This document shows positions 43,801 through 52,665 of a stretch of DNA of 64,000 nt, piece by piece. The DNA lies in assembly GCF_014196925.1 (NCBI RefSeq), contig NZ_JACIEN010000001.1, positions 806,001 through 870,000 on the forward strand. The letters run 5' to 3'. The stretch comes from Chelatococcus caeni. Lineage in GTDB: Bacteria; Pseudomonadota; Alphaproteobacteria; Rhizobiales; Beijerinckiaceae. Both the position numbers and the translations under genes were made by a program. The notes beneath the pieces were generated by a model. That model was given only the letters and a program-made list of their open reading frames with translations, ran no database searches and was not told the DNA's origin. Position 1 is the stretch's first letter. Each line of letters starts with the position of its first letter.

Positions 43801-45000
43801 TCAACGCTCATCCGAACGCGACAGTCCGGCGTGCGCGCGTTGACGTGATGATACTGCCGTGCAAAGGCCCAGCGTTGCGGCAAGCCCGCCGATCAGGAAA
43901 ACGGACGCGTAGCCGGCCTGGTCGGCCAGGATGCCGACGACCGGTCCCGTCGCGCCATAGGCCAGGTCCTGGAAGGCCGCGAACCCGCCGACCGCCGTCC
44001 CACGCAGGTGCGGTGGTACCTGCTTGACGACTTCGGCGCCCATTGCCGGGAACACCATCGAGCAGCCGAGCCCGGTCAGCAGGGCGCCGGCCAATGCCGT
44101 GTACGGCCCGGGCGCCAGCCACAAGAGGTACTGGCCGCAGGCTTCGACGAGGAGCGAAGCGACGGCGACGGGTGTTCCGCCGATCCGATCCGGCAGGTTG
44201 CCGCAGACGAGGCGCACCATGACGAACCCCACCCCGAAGAAGGTCAGGCCGAGCCCGGCATGAGGCCATCCGCGGCTGAGGAAGTAGAGGGAAAAGAAAG
44301 CGCCCAGAGCCGCAAAGCCGACCCCTTGCAATCCGACGGCGGCGCCGGGACGCCAGATGCGCCCGATGATCCGCCAGAAGGATTCGCGCTGCCCGGCCTG
44401 AGGCGCCACGGCCGGCAGCCGGTGAATTGCAGCGAGCCCGACAAGAGGCAGCACCGTGCAGGCGGCCATCAGTCCGGCAAAGCCGAGCTGGTCCAGGAGC
44501 GCCAGCCCCAGCGGCCCGCCGGCGGCGAAGGCGCCATACATGCCTATGCCGACGAGCGACATGACGCGACCGGAGCGGGCCTGGCCCGTCAGGCCAATGG
44601 CCCAGCTGATCATGCCGACCATGGCCACGCTCTCGCCAAGCCCCAGCAGGAGCCGCCCGATGACCAGCACCGCATAGCTGCCGGTCGCCGGCAGCTCGGG
44701 CCAGCTTGTGAGAAGGCCGATCAGCCCGGCCGCCGCATAGATGACGAGGCCGCGCTGCATGCAGAGCTTGCCGCCGAGCCCGTCCGCCCACGCGCCAGCA
44801 CGGCCGCGTGTCATGATCGTCGACAGGAAGGCGATGCCGACCGCCAACCCGCCATAGGCGTTGTCGAGGCCGAGCCCCTGCACGACATGGACCGCCACCG
44901 CTGGCAGCGACATGGCGACGGTGAGATAGGACAGGAAAAGCGCCCCCGTCAGAGCAACGACGTGGCGATGGGCCAGGTCAGGCCGTTCGGTGTCACGCAT
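43801..45000 (-). CDS. major facilitator superfamily transporter
   Basis: A 399-residue membrane protein with about 12 hydrophobic segments, resembling the YhhS/arabinose-efflux-like MFS group. The loop with DGLGGKLCMQRGLVIYAAAG after helix 2 and VIGRLLLGLGESVAMVGMIS (about 113-132) are characteristic. I chose ATG 45000, with GGAG 9 bases upstream. It follows the DUF3500 gene on the same strand after about 165 bp. The substrate, probably a small organic compound or drug, is unknown. Confidence 0.88.
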   Translation of the reverse strand: MRDTERPDLAHRHVVALTGALFLSYLTVAMSLPAVAVHVVQGLGLDNAYGGLAVGIAFLSTIMTRGRAGAWADGLGGKLCMQRGLVIYAAAGLIGLLTSWPELPATGSYAVLVIGRLLLGLGESVAMVGMISWAIGLTGQARSGRVMSLVGIGMYGAFAAGGPLGLALLDQLGFAGLMAACTVLPLVGLAAIHRLPAVAPQAGQRESFWRIIGRIWRPGAAVGLQGVGFAALGAFFSLYFLSRGWPHAGLGLTFFGVGFVMVRLVCGNLPDRIGGTPVAVASLLVEACGQYLLWLAPGPYTALAGALLTGLGCSMVFPAMGAEVVKQVPPHLRGTAVGGFAAFQDLAYGATGPVVGILADQAGYASVFLIGGLAATLGLCTAVSSRQRAHAGLSRSDER

Positions 45001-45165
45001 GTTCGCGCACTCCACAAAGAGGACCATCGCTCCGGCGCTCCAGCGCTCCGGCGTGCCGGTGTCGTGTACGGCGAAGGTCGGTTGGGTGCGTTGGCTGACG
45101 TGAACGCTTACGGCCGGACCCAGGCAGAAGCCGGGGCGATGGCGGCATGTGTCTAGACAGCGCAG

Positions 45166-46293
45166 CTAGCGCCTGGTGCCACCATAGTCGGTGTGCTTGT
45201 CGCGCCAGACGGCATGGGTGTGCGGCTGGTTGGTCGAGTACGGAGGGTCCATGACCAGCTCTATCCACACCGAGGGTCCGTCGATACGAACGTAATCACC
45301 GGTTCTGGTGAGCGAGGCAGAGCCGGAAAAGCTGAGATAGGTGGCATCGAGCTCCCGCTCGTACCGGACGAGGATCGTGGCAGCGTTCGCGTCCGCAACG
45401 TCGTTCACGTACAGGCTGATCGCCTTCATCAGCAGAGCGCGCTGGTGCCTGCTCAGTGATGAAGCCGCGATGCCCTGAGCCCTGGCAGGAAAATTCCAGT
45501 CCTTGTGCCGCGCTTCGGGACCGAGCAGCATCTTGTCCTGTTCAGTGGCGAGCTTGGCCGCCGCCCTTTGACGCGGGTCGAGCGAAGCGAGCAGCGCAAT
45601 GAACGCCTCCAGCTCGTCGAGCTGGGGCCGGAGGATTGCACCGTCGTGCCGGATGGCAGCATGTGGCTCGATACCCCGGAACGACGGTGTCGCCCCGACC
45701 AGAACCCCGTCCCGGTAGGTATTGGTGAGCGCCAGGTGATGGCCGCCGAACTGGAGCTGCCAGGTGCCGGTCTTCGAGGGAGTTCCGAGGAACGCAACGT
45801 AAAAGTTGCCCCTGCCGTAGCCCTTGCCGCCACCGTTCTGCCTGATCCAGTCGTCGGCGGCCAGATGCTGCTGAATCTCGTCATAGCCCTCGTTCCGGCC
45901 GCTGCCGGTGGCTGCGGCGAGCAGGGCGTTCAGGGCGTCCCACTGCGCGGCAGACAGGGTGCTCAGCTTCAGGCCGATCCGAGCCTGTCGTCGACCGAGC
46001 GCCCACTGCGGATAGGTGTGCCACCGGGCCGCGTTGGCGAAGGTGTACTCCTGGAGAAGGGCGGCGCGCTGTGCCTCGCTGAGGGTTGCGATGAAGGCAT
46101 TTGCCCGCTGGAGCACCGCGGCGCCGGACGAGGCGTGAGATAAAGGTCTGCCGGGTCCGGTCGTCGAGGGCGGCGTCTGTGGCGCCGCGGCCTGCTCTGA
46201 CGTTTCGGCGGCCATGCACCCGCCGACGTCGAGCATGAAGATGAGTGCGCTTGCCAATGTCGTGCAGCGCGCGCCGATGGCGAATGCAGACAT
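45166..46293 (-). CDS. DUF3500 family exported protein
   Basis: A 375-residue protein with an N-terminal signal or lipoprotein-like sequence (LASALIFMLDVGGC, Cys about 26). It matches the DUF3500 family: TFANAARWHTYPQWALGRRQ (about 84-103), FGGHHLALTNTYRDG with a His pair (about 182-196) and a C-terminal SVWIELVMDPPYSTNQPHTH with conserved His. Several conserved His and Asp residues suggest a metal-binding hydrolase, but no activity is established. ATG 46293 has GGGAGAGAG upstream. It could be a lipoprotein if Cys26 is the modified residue. Confidence 0.82.
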   Translation of the reverse strand: MSAFAIGARCTTLASALIFMLDVGGCMAAETSEQAAAPQTPPSTTGPGRPLSHASSGAAVLQRANAFIATLSEAQRAALLQEYTFANAARWHTYPQWALGRRQARIGLKLSTLSAAQWDALNALLAAATGSGRNEGYDEIQQHLAADDWIRQNGGGKGYGRGNFYVAFLGTPSKTGTWQLQFGGHHLALTNTYRDGVLVGATPSFRGIEPHAAIRHDGAILRPQLDELEAFIALLASLDPRQRAAAKLATEQDKMLLGPEARHKDWNFPARAQGIAASSLSRHQRALLMKAISLYVNDVADANAATILVRYERELDATYLSFSGSASLTRTGDYVRIDGPSVWIELVMDPPYSTNQPHTHAVWRDKHTDYGGTRR

Positions 46294-46374
46294 GTCTCTC
46301 TCCCGTATTCGCGCGACCGGCGCGGTCTGCGCGATGCTGTTGCTGAGCGGTGAGGGCGCTTCCGCGGATCGACG

Positions 46375-47031
46375 TCAGCCGAGTCGCATGGACAGCTCGA
46401 CGTCCTCGGCCAACGGCATGGACATGTACCCCCCGGCGGGCGAGCGCACGCGCTCCAGGTATTCCGGGCAGTAATCGGCATTGTCGGCGACGATGAGCGC
46501 GCCCGGCCCGAGGCGGCCCTCCACCAGGTCCAGGATCTCGGAATAGAGCGACTTCGCGCCGTCGAGCAGCACGAGATCGATCGTTTCGGGAAGGTCGACG
46601 CTCAGCGTCTTGAGGGCGTCACCTTCCCTGATCTCGACCAGATCGATGAGGCCGCCGTCCGTCAGGTTCCTGCGCGCCCGCGCCACCTTGGAGGGCTCGA
46701 ACTCGCTAGTGATCAGGCGGCCGCCGCCATTGTCCCTGAGCGCGGCAGCCAGGTGCAGGGTCGAGATGCCGAACGACGTTCCGAACTCGACGATTGTCCG
46801 CGCGCGGGAGCTCCGCGCCAGCATGTAGAGGAGCACGCCGGTCTCGCGCGAGACAGGCAGCCAGAGATCCTTCAGGCGCCCATAAAGATCGAGGTATCCG
46901 GTCTTGCTGCGCATCAGGCGTTCCCGCTCGTCGCGGGAGATTTCGGCCAACGCCGGGCTCGTCGCCGCATCGGCCTCCTTGAACAGGCGCTCCAGAAGAG
47001 GAGCGAGCGGTGCAGTGGTCAGGGTGCTCAT
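46375..47031 (-). CDS. SAM-dependent O-methyltransferase
   Basis: A 218-residue class I methyltransferase of the catechol/caffeoyl-CoA O-methyltransferase type (PF13578/PF01596). The SAM-binding motif appears as TIVEFGTSFGISTLHLAAAL (about residues 71-90), with EIREGDALKTL and IDLVLLDGAKSLYSEIL as the acidic and metal-binding segments. The ATG at 47031 has GGAG upstream. It is divergent from a TetR gene across a 94-bp spacer with a clear palindrome, so it is the probable regulated target. Confidence 0.88.
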   Translation of the reverse strand: MSTLTTAPLAPLLERLFKEADAATSPALAEISRDERERLMRSKTGYLDLYGRLKDLWLPVSRETGVLLYMLARSSRARTIVEFGTSFGISTLHLAAALRDNGGGRLITSEFEPSKVARARRNLTDGGLIDLVEIREGDALKTLSVDLPETIDLVLLDGAKSLYSEILDLVEGRLGPGALIVADNADYCPEYLERVRSPAGGYMSMPLAEDVELSMRLG

Positions 47032-47076
47032 CAAGGTCTCCGGTCCGAGGGAAATGCGTTCTTGTGTCGGATTGAA

Positions 47077-47100
47077 AAATACGATTCATTAGTCGCATTT
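47077..47100. promoter_or_regulatory. candidate TetR operator
   Basis: A 24-bp imperfect palindrome with arms AAATACGATT and AGTCGCATTT (8 of 10 positions paired) around a 4-base centre. It lies in the middle of the divergent spacer between the O-methyltransferase and TetR genes, in a locally AT-rich segment. Confidence 0.6.
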
Positions 47101-47125
47101 CCTATTCGCATTGCCGGAGCGCCGG

Positions 47126-47758
47126 ATGAGCGATCGCCCAACGACCCGGATTTCCTCACGAAAAGAGCCCAGGCAGACCCGCTCGACCGAGCTTGTCGCG
47201 TCGATCCTCGAGGCGGCTGTTCAGGTTTTGGCAACGGAGGGCGCGCAGCGCTTCACCACGGCGCGGGTGGCCGAGAAGGCTGGCGTCAGTGTCGGTTCGC
47301 TCTATCAATACTTTCCGAACAAGGCCGCGATCCTCTTCCGGCTCCAGAGCGACGAGTGGCGGCAGACGACCGAGATGCTGAGCACGATCCTAGGCGATGT
47401 CACGAGGCCGCCGCTCGAACGGCTGCGAGCGCTGGTCCATGCCTTCATCCGCTCGGAATGTGAAGAAGCTGTCGTGCGCGGGGCCCTCAACGACGCGGCT
47501 CCGCTCTATCGCGATGCACCCGAGGCGCGGGAGGCACGCGCGGCCGGAGACCGCATTTTCCAAGCCTTCATGCGGGAAGTGCTGCCCGAAGCCGCTGACC
47601 CGATCCGCGATCGGGTTGGCGACCTGATCACCACGACATTGGGTTCGGTCGGCAAGAGCTTTTCGGAGACGCCGCGAACGCCGGCGGAGATCGAGGCTCA
47701 CGCCGACGCCATGGCCGACATGTTCTGCGCCTATCTGCAAAGCCTTCAGCGCGCCTGA
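47126..47758 (+). CDS. TetR/AcrR family transcriptional regulator
   Basis: A 210-residue TetR-type repressor. The helix-turn-helix is at about residues 20-66 (RFTTARVAEKAGVSVGSLYQ then YFPNKAAILF) and a helical ligand domain follows. ATG 47126 has CCGGAG nearby; a TTG five codons upstream is less likely. It probably represses itself and the divergent O-methyltransferase through the 47077 palindrome. Confidence 0.9.
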   Translation: MSDRPTTRISSRKEPRQTRSTELVASILEAAVQVLATEGAQRFTTARVAEKAGVSVGSLYQYFPNKAAILFRLQSDEWRQTTEMLSTILGDVTRPPLERLRALVHAFIRSECEEAVVRGALNDAAPLYRDAPEAREARAAGDRIFQAFMREVLPEAADPIRDRVGDLITTTLGSVGKSFSETPRTPAEIEAHADAMADMFCAYLQSLQRA

Positions 47759-47830
47759 TGTCCGGCACCGCGCCTGAGCGCCTCGCTGCGCACAAGGCCT
47801 CGCCGCAGCCGCCCGCTCCACGACGATCCC

Positions 47831-48745
47831 TCATGAAGTCGCGTACTGCCTGGAATCTCGCACAAAATGGGCAGGAGGGCGTCCGACTTGCTTCGTAAAG
47901 GCGACACTGAAGGCGCTGCCCGACCCGTAGCCGACCCTTGCCGCAATTTCGGCAACAGTGCCTTGACCCTCGCGCAGGTACTTCTTGGCGAGGGCCATGC
48001 GCCAGGTCTTCAGGTATTCCATCGGCGGCAAACCGACGATCCTGCTGAACCGTGTGAAGAAAGCGGAGCGGGAGAGACCCGCTTCGCGCGCCAGTTCCGC
48101 AACGCCCCAGCTGCGATCGGGGGCGGCGTGCATGCAGCGCAGCGCTGCGGCCAGCCTCGGATCGGCAAGACCGCGGAGCAGACTGGCGGCGCCGTCCGCT
48201 TCGGAGGTGGATCGCTGCGCTTCGATCAGCAGCACCTGGAGCAGATGCTCCAGTACGACATCGCGTGCGGGCCTGTCTGCGCGCGCCTCGCCGCGCACAA
48301 GGCGGGTCAGATCGGCCAGACGGCTTTCGCCCCGAACGACCACGAGGTCGGGAAGGAGCGAGACGAGGAGATCGGCGTCCGGCGATCCGAAACGGCAATA
48401 GCCGACGAGCATTTGAACTTCGGCCGGCCCTTGCAGGGACCCGAGGCGGACGCTGCCATCCACTCCGGGCAGCGGCTGGGTCTGCAGCCCATCGGGAGGC
48501 GGCGGGTCCAGGCTCGACATCGTGATGACGGAGGCTGCCGGGACCAGGACGAAATCGCCGGCGCGCAACTCGATCGGCGCTTTCGCGCCGGCCTCCAGGC
48601 AGGCCCGCCCCGCCAGCAGCATGCAGTAGTAGACCTGTTCGACTTCCGTGCGCCGCACCCGCCATGCGCCGGCAGCCTCCACCAGCTTCGAATAGGGCGC
48701 CTGAGGTCGCAGCAGCGAGATCATTTCCGATAGCGGATCGGCCAT
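47831..48745 (-). CDS. AraC family regulator with cupin domain
   Basis: A 304-residue regulator with an N-terminal cupin (AraC_binding_2/Cupin_6 type, about residues 1-185; GDFVLVPAASVITMSS) and a C-terminal double helix-turn-helix (VAELAREAGLSRSAFFTRFS, then IAARVGYGSGSAFSVAFTKQ). The start may be ATG 48745 or ATG 48781. It is divergent from an SDR gene at 48845, a pairing repeatedly seen for this regulator type, which usually controls the neighbouring oxidoreductase. Repeated ACTTTC hexamers lie in the spacer. Confidence 0.88.
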   Translation of the reverse strand: MADPLSEMISLLRPQAPYSKLVEAAGAWRVRRTEVEQVYYCMLLAGRACLEAGAKAPIELRAGDFVLVPAASVITMSSLDPPPPDGLQTQPLPGVDGSVRLGSLQGPAEVQMLVGYCRFGSPDADLLVSLLPDLVVVRGESRLADLTRLVRGEARADRPARDVVLEHLLQVLLIEAQRSTSEADGAASLLRGLADPRLAAALRCMHAAPDRSWGVAELAREAGLSRSAFFTRFSRIVGLPPMEYLKTWRMALAKKYLREGQGTVAEIAARVGYGSGSAFSVAFTKQVGRPPAHFVRDSRQYATS

Positions 48746-48844
48746 ATTCGGACTTTCTCTAAGGATTGATGTATTTTCCATGATAGAAAGTTCAGGCCCG
48801 CATGTCGATATTCAGGTCATCCACTTTCGACAGGCGGACCAGAC

Positions 48845-49594
48845 ATGAACACCGTGATGATTACCGGATGCTCCTCGGGCTTCGGCCGCGAGACGGCCGA
48901 GCACTTCCTCAGCAAGGGCTGGAGCGTCGTCGCCACCATGCGTACTCCACGCGAGGGCGTGTTGCCGGCTTCGGACCGGCTGCGCCTTCTGCCCCTCGAC
49001 GTGACCGATCGCGGCTCGATCGCCGCTGCGGTCGAGGCGACGGGGGAAATCGATGCCCTCGTCAACAATGCCGGAATCGGATGGATGGGCCCGCTGGAAG
49101 GAACCCCCGAAGAGACGATCCGCGACCTATTCGAGACCAACACGTTCGGTGCGATGGAGATGGCTCGCGCCGTCGTGCCGCAGATGCGGGCGCACGGGAG
49201 CGGGACCATCGTCAACGTCTCCTCCAGCACGACGCTGAAACCGCTTCCCCTGCTGCCCATCTACACCGCGAGCAAGGCGGCGGTGAATGCGTTCACCGAA
49301 TGCCTCGCGCTGGAGCTCGAGCCGTTCGGCATCCGCACCCGCCTGGTGCTGCCCGGACAGGCCCCGGGGACTCGTTTCGCGACGAATGCACGGGCCAAGA
49401 TGGCGGGGGCGGGAGGTATTCCCGAAGCCTATCGCCCGCTGGCCGAGCGCGTCTTCGCTGCCCATGCGGAGGCGGCCAACAGGGAGGTCACCGAGCCCCG
49501 GGATGTCGTTGCCGCGATCTGGCGCGCCGTCACGGAGCCCGATTGCCCCCTGCGCCTGCCCGCGGGCGCCGATGCGGTCGCCCTGGCGGGGTGA
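48845..49594 (+). CDS. SDR family oxidoreductase
   Basis: A 249-residue classical short-chain dehydrogenase with TGCSSGFG (about residues 7-14), VNNAGIGWMG (about 73-82) and the catalytic YTASK (Tyr about 140). The C-terminal region is longer than in FabG-like members and resembles the 17beta-HSD/retinol dehydrogenase-like subgroup. It is the likely target of the divergent AraC regulator. The substrate is unknown. Confidence 0.88.
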   Translation: MNTVMITGCSSGFGRETAEHFLSKGWSVVATMRTPREGVLPASDRLRLLPLDVTDRGSIAAAVEATGEIDALVNNAGIGWMGPLEGTPEETIRDLFETNTFGAMEMARAVVPQMRAHGSGTIVNVSSSTTLKPLPLLPIYTASKAAVNAFTECLALELEPFGIRTRLVLPGQAPGTRFATNARAKMAGAGGIPEAYRPLAERVFAAHAEAANREVTEPRDVVAAIWRAVTEPDCPLRLPAGADAVALAG

Positions 49595-49736
49595 GCAGCG
49601 CCAGCCATCCGGACAATTCTTCGACGTGACGGGTTCGCCCTGCGCCTCGGGACGCGGGGCAGGGCGCCCGTTATCCCCGCGAGACAAGTCCAGCGCCATC
49701 GCCGAGGCGCAACAGGGGCCGCCCAGGCCGGTCCCG

Positions 49737-50375
49737 CTAATCGGTGGAGCGTCGTCGCCGGAAAAAACTCTTCAGCCCAGACCTGCGTCCCGGTCGGCCG
49801 ATCTCGACCCTGGTGTCTTTGGGGGAGACGGCTTCATCGCTCCAGATCAGCTCGAAGGCAATCCCTTCCAATCCGAGCTCCGCGATGCGGTGAACCACCG
49901 TCTCCTGCATATAGATGCCGGACACACGCGTGACATGCTCCGGCAACCTGAACATTGCGACGTCGCCGATCGCCTCCGGCCGAAGTACATGCTTGTCGAT
50001 CCACATGATGCTGCCGTCATCGAAGCGTGCGATGCTGGAGCAGTCTTCGTCGAGCGCGTCGACCACGGTGGTGACATTGAACAGGGATACATCCTCGTCG
50101 GACTGAAGCGGCAGGAATTCTCCGGCGTGCTCCAGGATCGGCCGCAGCAACCTGACGGCGCGGGGCTTCATCATCAGAACGTGTCGGCCATACCAGGGAA
50201 AATCAGAATATGCCCGCGGATTGCCCTTCTCGTCTTCTCGAAGGATATCCATCCGCACGGGACGCCAGTGCGGCTGCATCCGTCCCGACAACCTCTCCAA
50301 CACCTCATGGTCGTCCATATGGCGCGGAAGGATCCACTCCTGCCCCTCAAGGACATCGGGAAGATAGATCTTCAT
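49737..50375 (-). CDS. Imm11/DUF1629-like protein
   Basis: A 212-residue protein resembling the DUF1629/Imm11 family of predicted immunity proteins: a start with MKIYLPDVL, a central WYGRHVLMMKPRAVRLLRPI (about residues 61-80), FNVTTVVDALDEDCS (about 99-113) and the C-terminal LEGIAFELIWSDEA (about 169-182). Immunity proteins of this kind neutralise polymorphic toxins, but many copies are orphans. The nearest minus-strand neighbour is the unknown gene at 50612, 236 bp upstream. The basic tail RRSGLKSFFRRRRSTD is unusual. Family call moderate. Confidence 0.55.
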   Translation of the reverse strand: MKIYLPDVLEGQEWILPRHMDDHEVLERLSGRMQPHWRPVRMDILREDEKGNPRAYSDFPWYGRHVLMMKPRAVRLLRPILEHAGEFLPLQSDEDVSLFNVTTVVDALDEDCSSIARFDDGSIMWIDKHVLRPEAIGDVAMFRLPEHVTRVSGIYMQETVVHRIAELGLEGIAFELIWSDEAVSPKDTRVEIGRPGRRSGLKSFFRRRRSTD

Positions 50376-50611
50376 TTGGGCGTCCTACCGCTCCGTCTAG
50401 GCGTCTTAACTCTGTGATCGGCGGCGCTGGAGGTAGCAAGCGCGCCGACTGGCGGTAATGACAAAAGCAATGAGAATTCTGCCAGTCAGCCGATGGATGC
50501 GGTGACCTGCTGCCCGAGATCTCCGCTCGGGACACGCCTGGCGCAGCGCGGTGGACATGGTGATGCTGCCGCGGCAGCGCTCGAGCCGAGGCTGCAGCAT
50601 CCGGCCTGTTT

Positions 50612-51283
50612 TCAATCTCCTTCGCCGCTCAGCATGTGATCCGCCAGGCTGTAGCAATGGCTGGCCTGGTACGCATTCCGCCCCCTGTTCATATGGGTGA
50701 GGTTGAAAGCCCGGATGGCACGGAGGACGGGGCCTGACGCAAGGAATTTGCGGATCGAGGACGAGCCGCGAATGGTGATCCCGAAAATATCCTCGCCGCG
50801 CGGGAAGAAATGGCGGACGTCTTCCGGCGCCATGACGCTGCACGCGAGAAAAGCTTCATCCACATTGCCCGGCGTGAGCGATCTGTAGGTGGTGAAGGCT
50901 GACAGATGCACGATGAATCTCGCGCGAAGGGATTCTTCGTCGGCATAAAGCGTGAAAAGCTCCATCCAGCTCGCATTGACCCGGATGAGCGGCTTGTCGG
51001 AGGTGGATGGAAGGCAGGACACCGACCAGTAATGCCGCTCGGTCTGCCGAGGGACCGGGATGCATTTCCGGCCGTAAATCCGAAGAATTTCCAGTGCTTC
51101 TTGTGCGTGCGGCCGGCGAAGCAGCTTCTGATACCGCGCGGCATATTTGAAGCGCTGTTCCATGGAATCCGAGCGCTCCTCCGCGTCGCGCAGGACCGTC
51201 TTGCCCTCCATCCAATCGCGCTGCTGCTGGAGATCGACGAATTGGCGCAGACCGGTGCTGCTTTGGCGGCGACGGGCGCTCAT
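50612..51283 (-). CDS. unknown protein coupled to TetR
   Basis: A 223-residue soluble, basic protein that I do not recognise. Its ATG at 51283 overlaps the TetR stop (ATGA), so the two genes are translated as one unit. It contains RIYGRKCIPVPRQTERHYWS (about residues 71-90) and a C-terminal half with FFPRGEDIFGITIRGSSSIR (about 160-179). No signal peptide, membrane segment or known catalytic motif is visible. The open frame extends upstream into TetR coding sequence, which is not a real start. The context makes it a target or partner of the TetR-type regulator. Confidence 0.65.
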   Translation of the reverse strand: MSARRRQSSTGLRQFVDLQQQRDWMEGKTVLRDAEERSDSMEQRFKYAARYQKLLRRPHAQEALEILRIYGRKCIPVPRQTERHYWSVSCLPSTSDKPLIRVNASWMELFTLYADEESLRARFIVHLSAFTTYRSLTPGNVDEAFLACSVMAPEDVRHFFPRGEDIFGITIRGSSSIRKFLASGPVLRAIRAFNLTHMNRGRNAYQASHCYSLADHMLSGEGD

Positions 51284-51858
51284 CGGCGGTCCAGGAGCCG
51301 CGCCACCGCCTCTCGGACGAGAGCAGGAACGCTTTCGGCATCGTCCAGATACGCGCTCTCCAGCAGGCCGTCGGTAAGCGCGACGAGGAGGGAAGCGGTA
51401 ACGGACGGGGTTGGGTCGCCGTCCTCGGCAAGTAGCGTCCGGAGGCTGTCGTGATACCACACGCGGCGAGCATTGATCGTCTGCCGCACGCGGCTGGTCG
51501 GATCGGGGTACTCGGCTGCCGCGTTGAGGAACGGACACCCTCGCCAGCCTCCCGCGACCACGGCCTCGCTGATCCGCTCCATGATGGCCGAGACCATTTT
51601 CCGAGGCGGTTGCTTCGGAAGCGCCGCCACCGCTGCCCGGCCGGCCCGGTCTATCTCTTCGAGATAGGCGACGACGAGATCATCCTTCGATGGAAAATGA
51701 TTGTAGAACGTCGCTTTGGCCACGCCCGCCTCCGCGATGATGCGGTCGATGCCGACGGCATGGATGCCCCCTTCATAGAAAAGCCGTGTCGCGGTCTCGA
51801 GCAATCGACGGCGCGCGGGGCCTGCTTCTGGCTGGCTGTCAGATTTCTTTTGCCTCAT
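51280..51858 (-). CDS. TetR/AcrR family transcriptional regulator
   Basis: A 192-residue repressor with the helix-turn-helix in RLLETATRLFYEGGIHAVGI and GVAKATFYNHFPSKDDLVVA (about residues 18-60) and a C-terminal ligand domain. ATG 51858 is the start; the longer frame would read through the operators. Two ACAGAC...GTCTGT sites lie immediately upstream (51871-51914), in the divergent spacer with the NTF2-like gene at 52059. It is coupled to the unknown gene downstream. Confidence 0.92.
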   Translation of the reverse strand: MRQKKSDSQPEAGPARRRLLETATRLFYEGGIHAVGIDRIIAEAGVAKATFYNHFPSKDDLVVAYLEEIDRAGRAAVAALPKQPPRKMVSAIMERISEAVVAGGWRGCPFLNAAAEYPDPTSRVRQTINARRVWYHDSLRTLLAEDGDPTPSVTASLLVALTDGLLESAYLDDAESVPALVREAVARLLDRR

Positions 51859-51870
51859 GGCTTGACCATA

Positions 51871-51914
51871 ACAGACAGGTCTGTATAGTTCAATCGATAG
51901 ACAGACTTGTCTGT
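51871..51914. promoter_or_regulatory. tandem TetR operators
   Basis: Two copies of an ACAGAC-NN-GTCTGT palindrome, each continuing into ATAG, start exactly 30 bp apart (51871 and 51901; the first has AG and the second TT in the centre). They lie 13-56 bp upstream of the TetR start. The ACAGACNNGTCTGT type is known for TetR repressors with this kind of N-terminus. Confidence 0.75.
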
Positions 51915-52058
51915 ATAGGAAGGCCAGGCGATATCGCAGCGACAAGGCCGGGGAGCTCTAGGTGGCGTGCGCGAACTCCGTCCCTTTCCTTGTGGGAGGG
52001 AGCCCCCGTCGCCAGGGCGCGCTGTATTCCGCGGCTCCACCACCGAATGAGGTTGGGA

Positions 52059-52421
52059 ATGATCATCGAAAGCGAAACCGCCCGGAAGGTCATCGAGCGC
52101 TTCCATCGTGCGTTTCAGGCGCACCGCCCGGAAGATCTCGATGACTTGATCGGCGAGGGCTGCGTTCTCGAGAATACGACGCCTGCTCCGGACGGCGCTC
52201 GCTACGAAGGGCGCGAGGCGTGCCTCGCCTTCTGGAAGGGGATTGCATCCTCGCCGAACCTTGTCTTCGAAGACGAGGAAATCTGGGTGAGCGGCGACCG
52301 CGGGATCATCCGCTGGCAGCTTCGCTGGAGCGAGCGCGAGGCCGACCGGATCCGGGGCGTGAACATCATGCGCGTCCTGGGCGGAAAGATCGTCGAAGGT
52401 CTTGGATATGTGAAGGGATAG
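52059..52421 (+). CDS. SnoaL/NTF2-like protein
   Basis: A 120-residue small alpha+beta-barrel protein of the nuclear-transport-factor-2/SnoaL-like superfamily: an N-terminal helix with VIERFHRAFQAHRPEDLDDL, then GARYEGREACLAFWKGI and DRGIIRWQLRW. Members are isomerases, cyclases or polyketide-modifying enzymes, or have no known activity. ATG 52059 is preferred (AGGTTGGGA upstream); ATG 52047 is possible. It is divergent from the TetR gene and its two operators, and is therefore probably repressed by it. Confidence 0.8.
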   Translation: MIIESETARKVIERFHRAFQAHRPEDLDDLIGEGCVLENTTPAPDGARYEGREACLAFWKGIASSPNLVFEDEEIWVSGDRGIIRWQLRWSEREADRIRGVNIMRVLGGKIVEGLGYVKG

Positions 52422-52665
52422 GGCTCTCTTTCCACTCGCGGGCATCCGCAGGTCCATGGCTGGGCCTTTGCCTGATGCTGCTGGAAAAATCTGACGGACA
52501 CCTCAATTGCTTGTACGTGGCCTGAACAGTCCGGTGGGAATGAGGTCAGTATCCCCATTGGAGTTGATGCAGGCTCGTATAAAATTCCATTGTCGGAGCC
52601 CGGAAGCGCCCACACGGCTCTTCCGGGAGAAGCCTGTAGCCTGATGACAAGCCGCGGAGGGGAAG

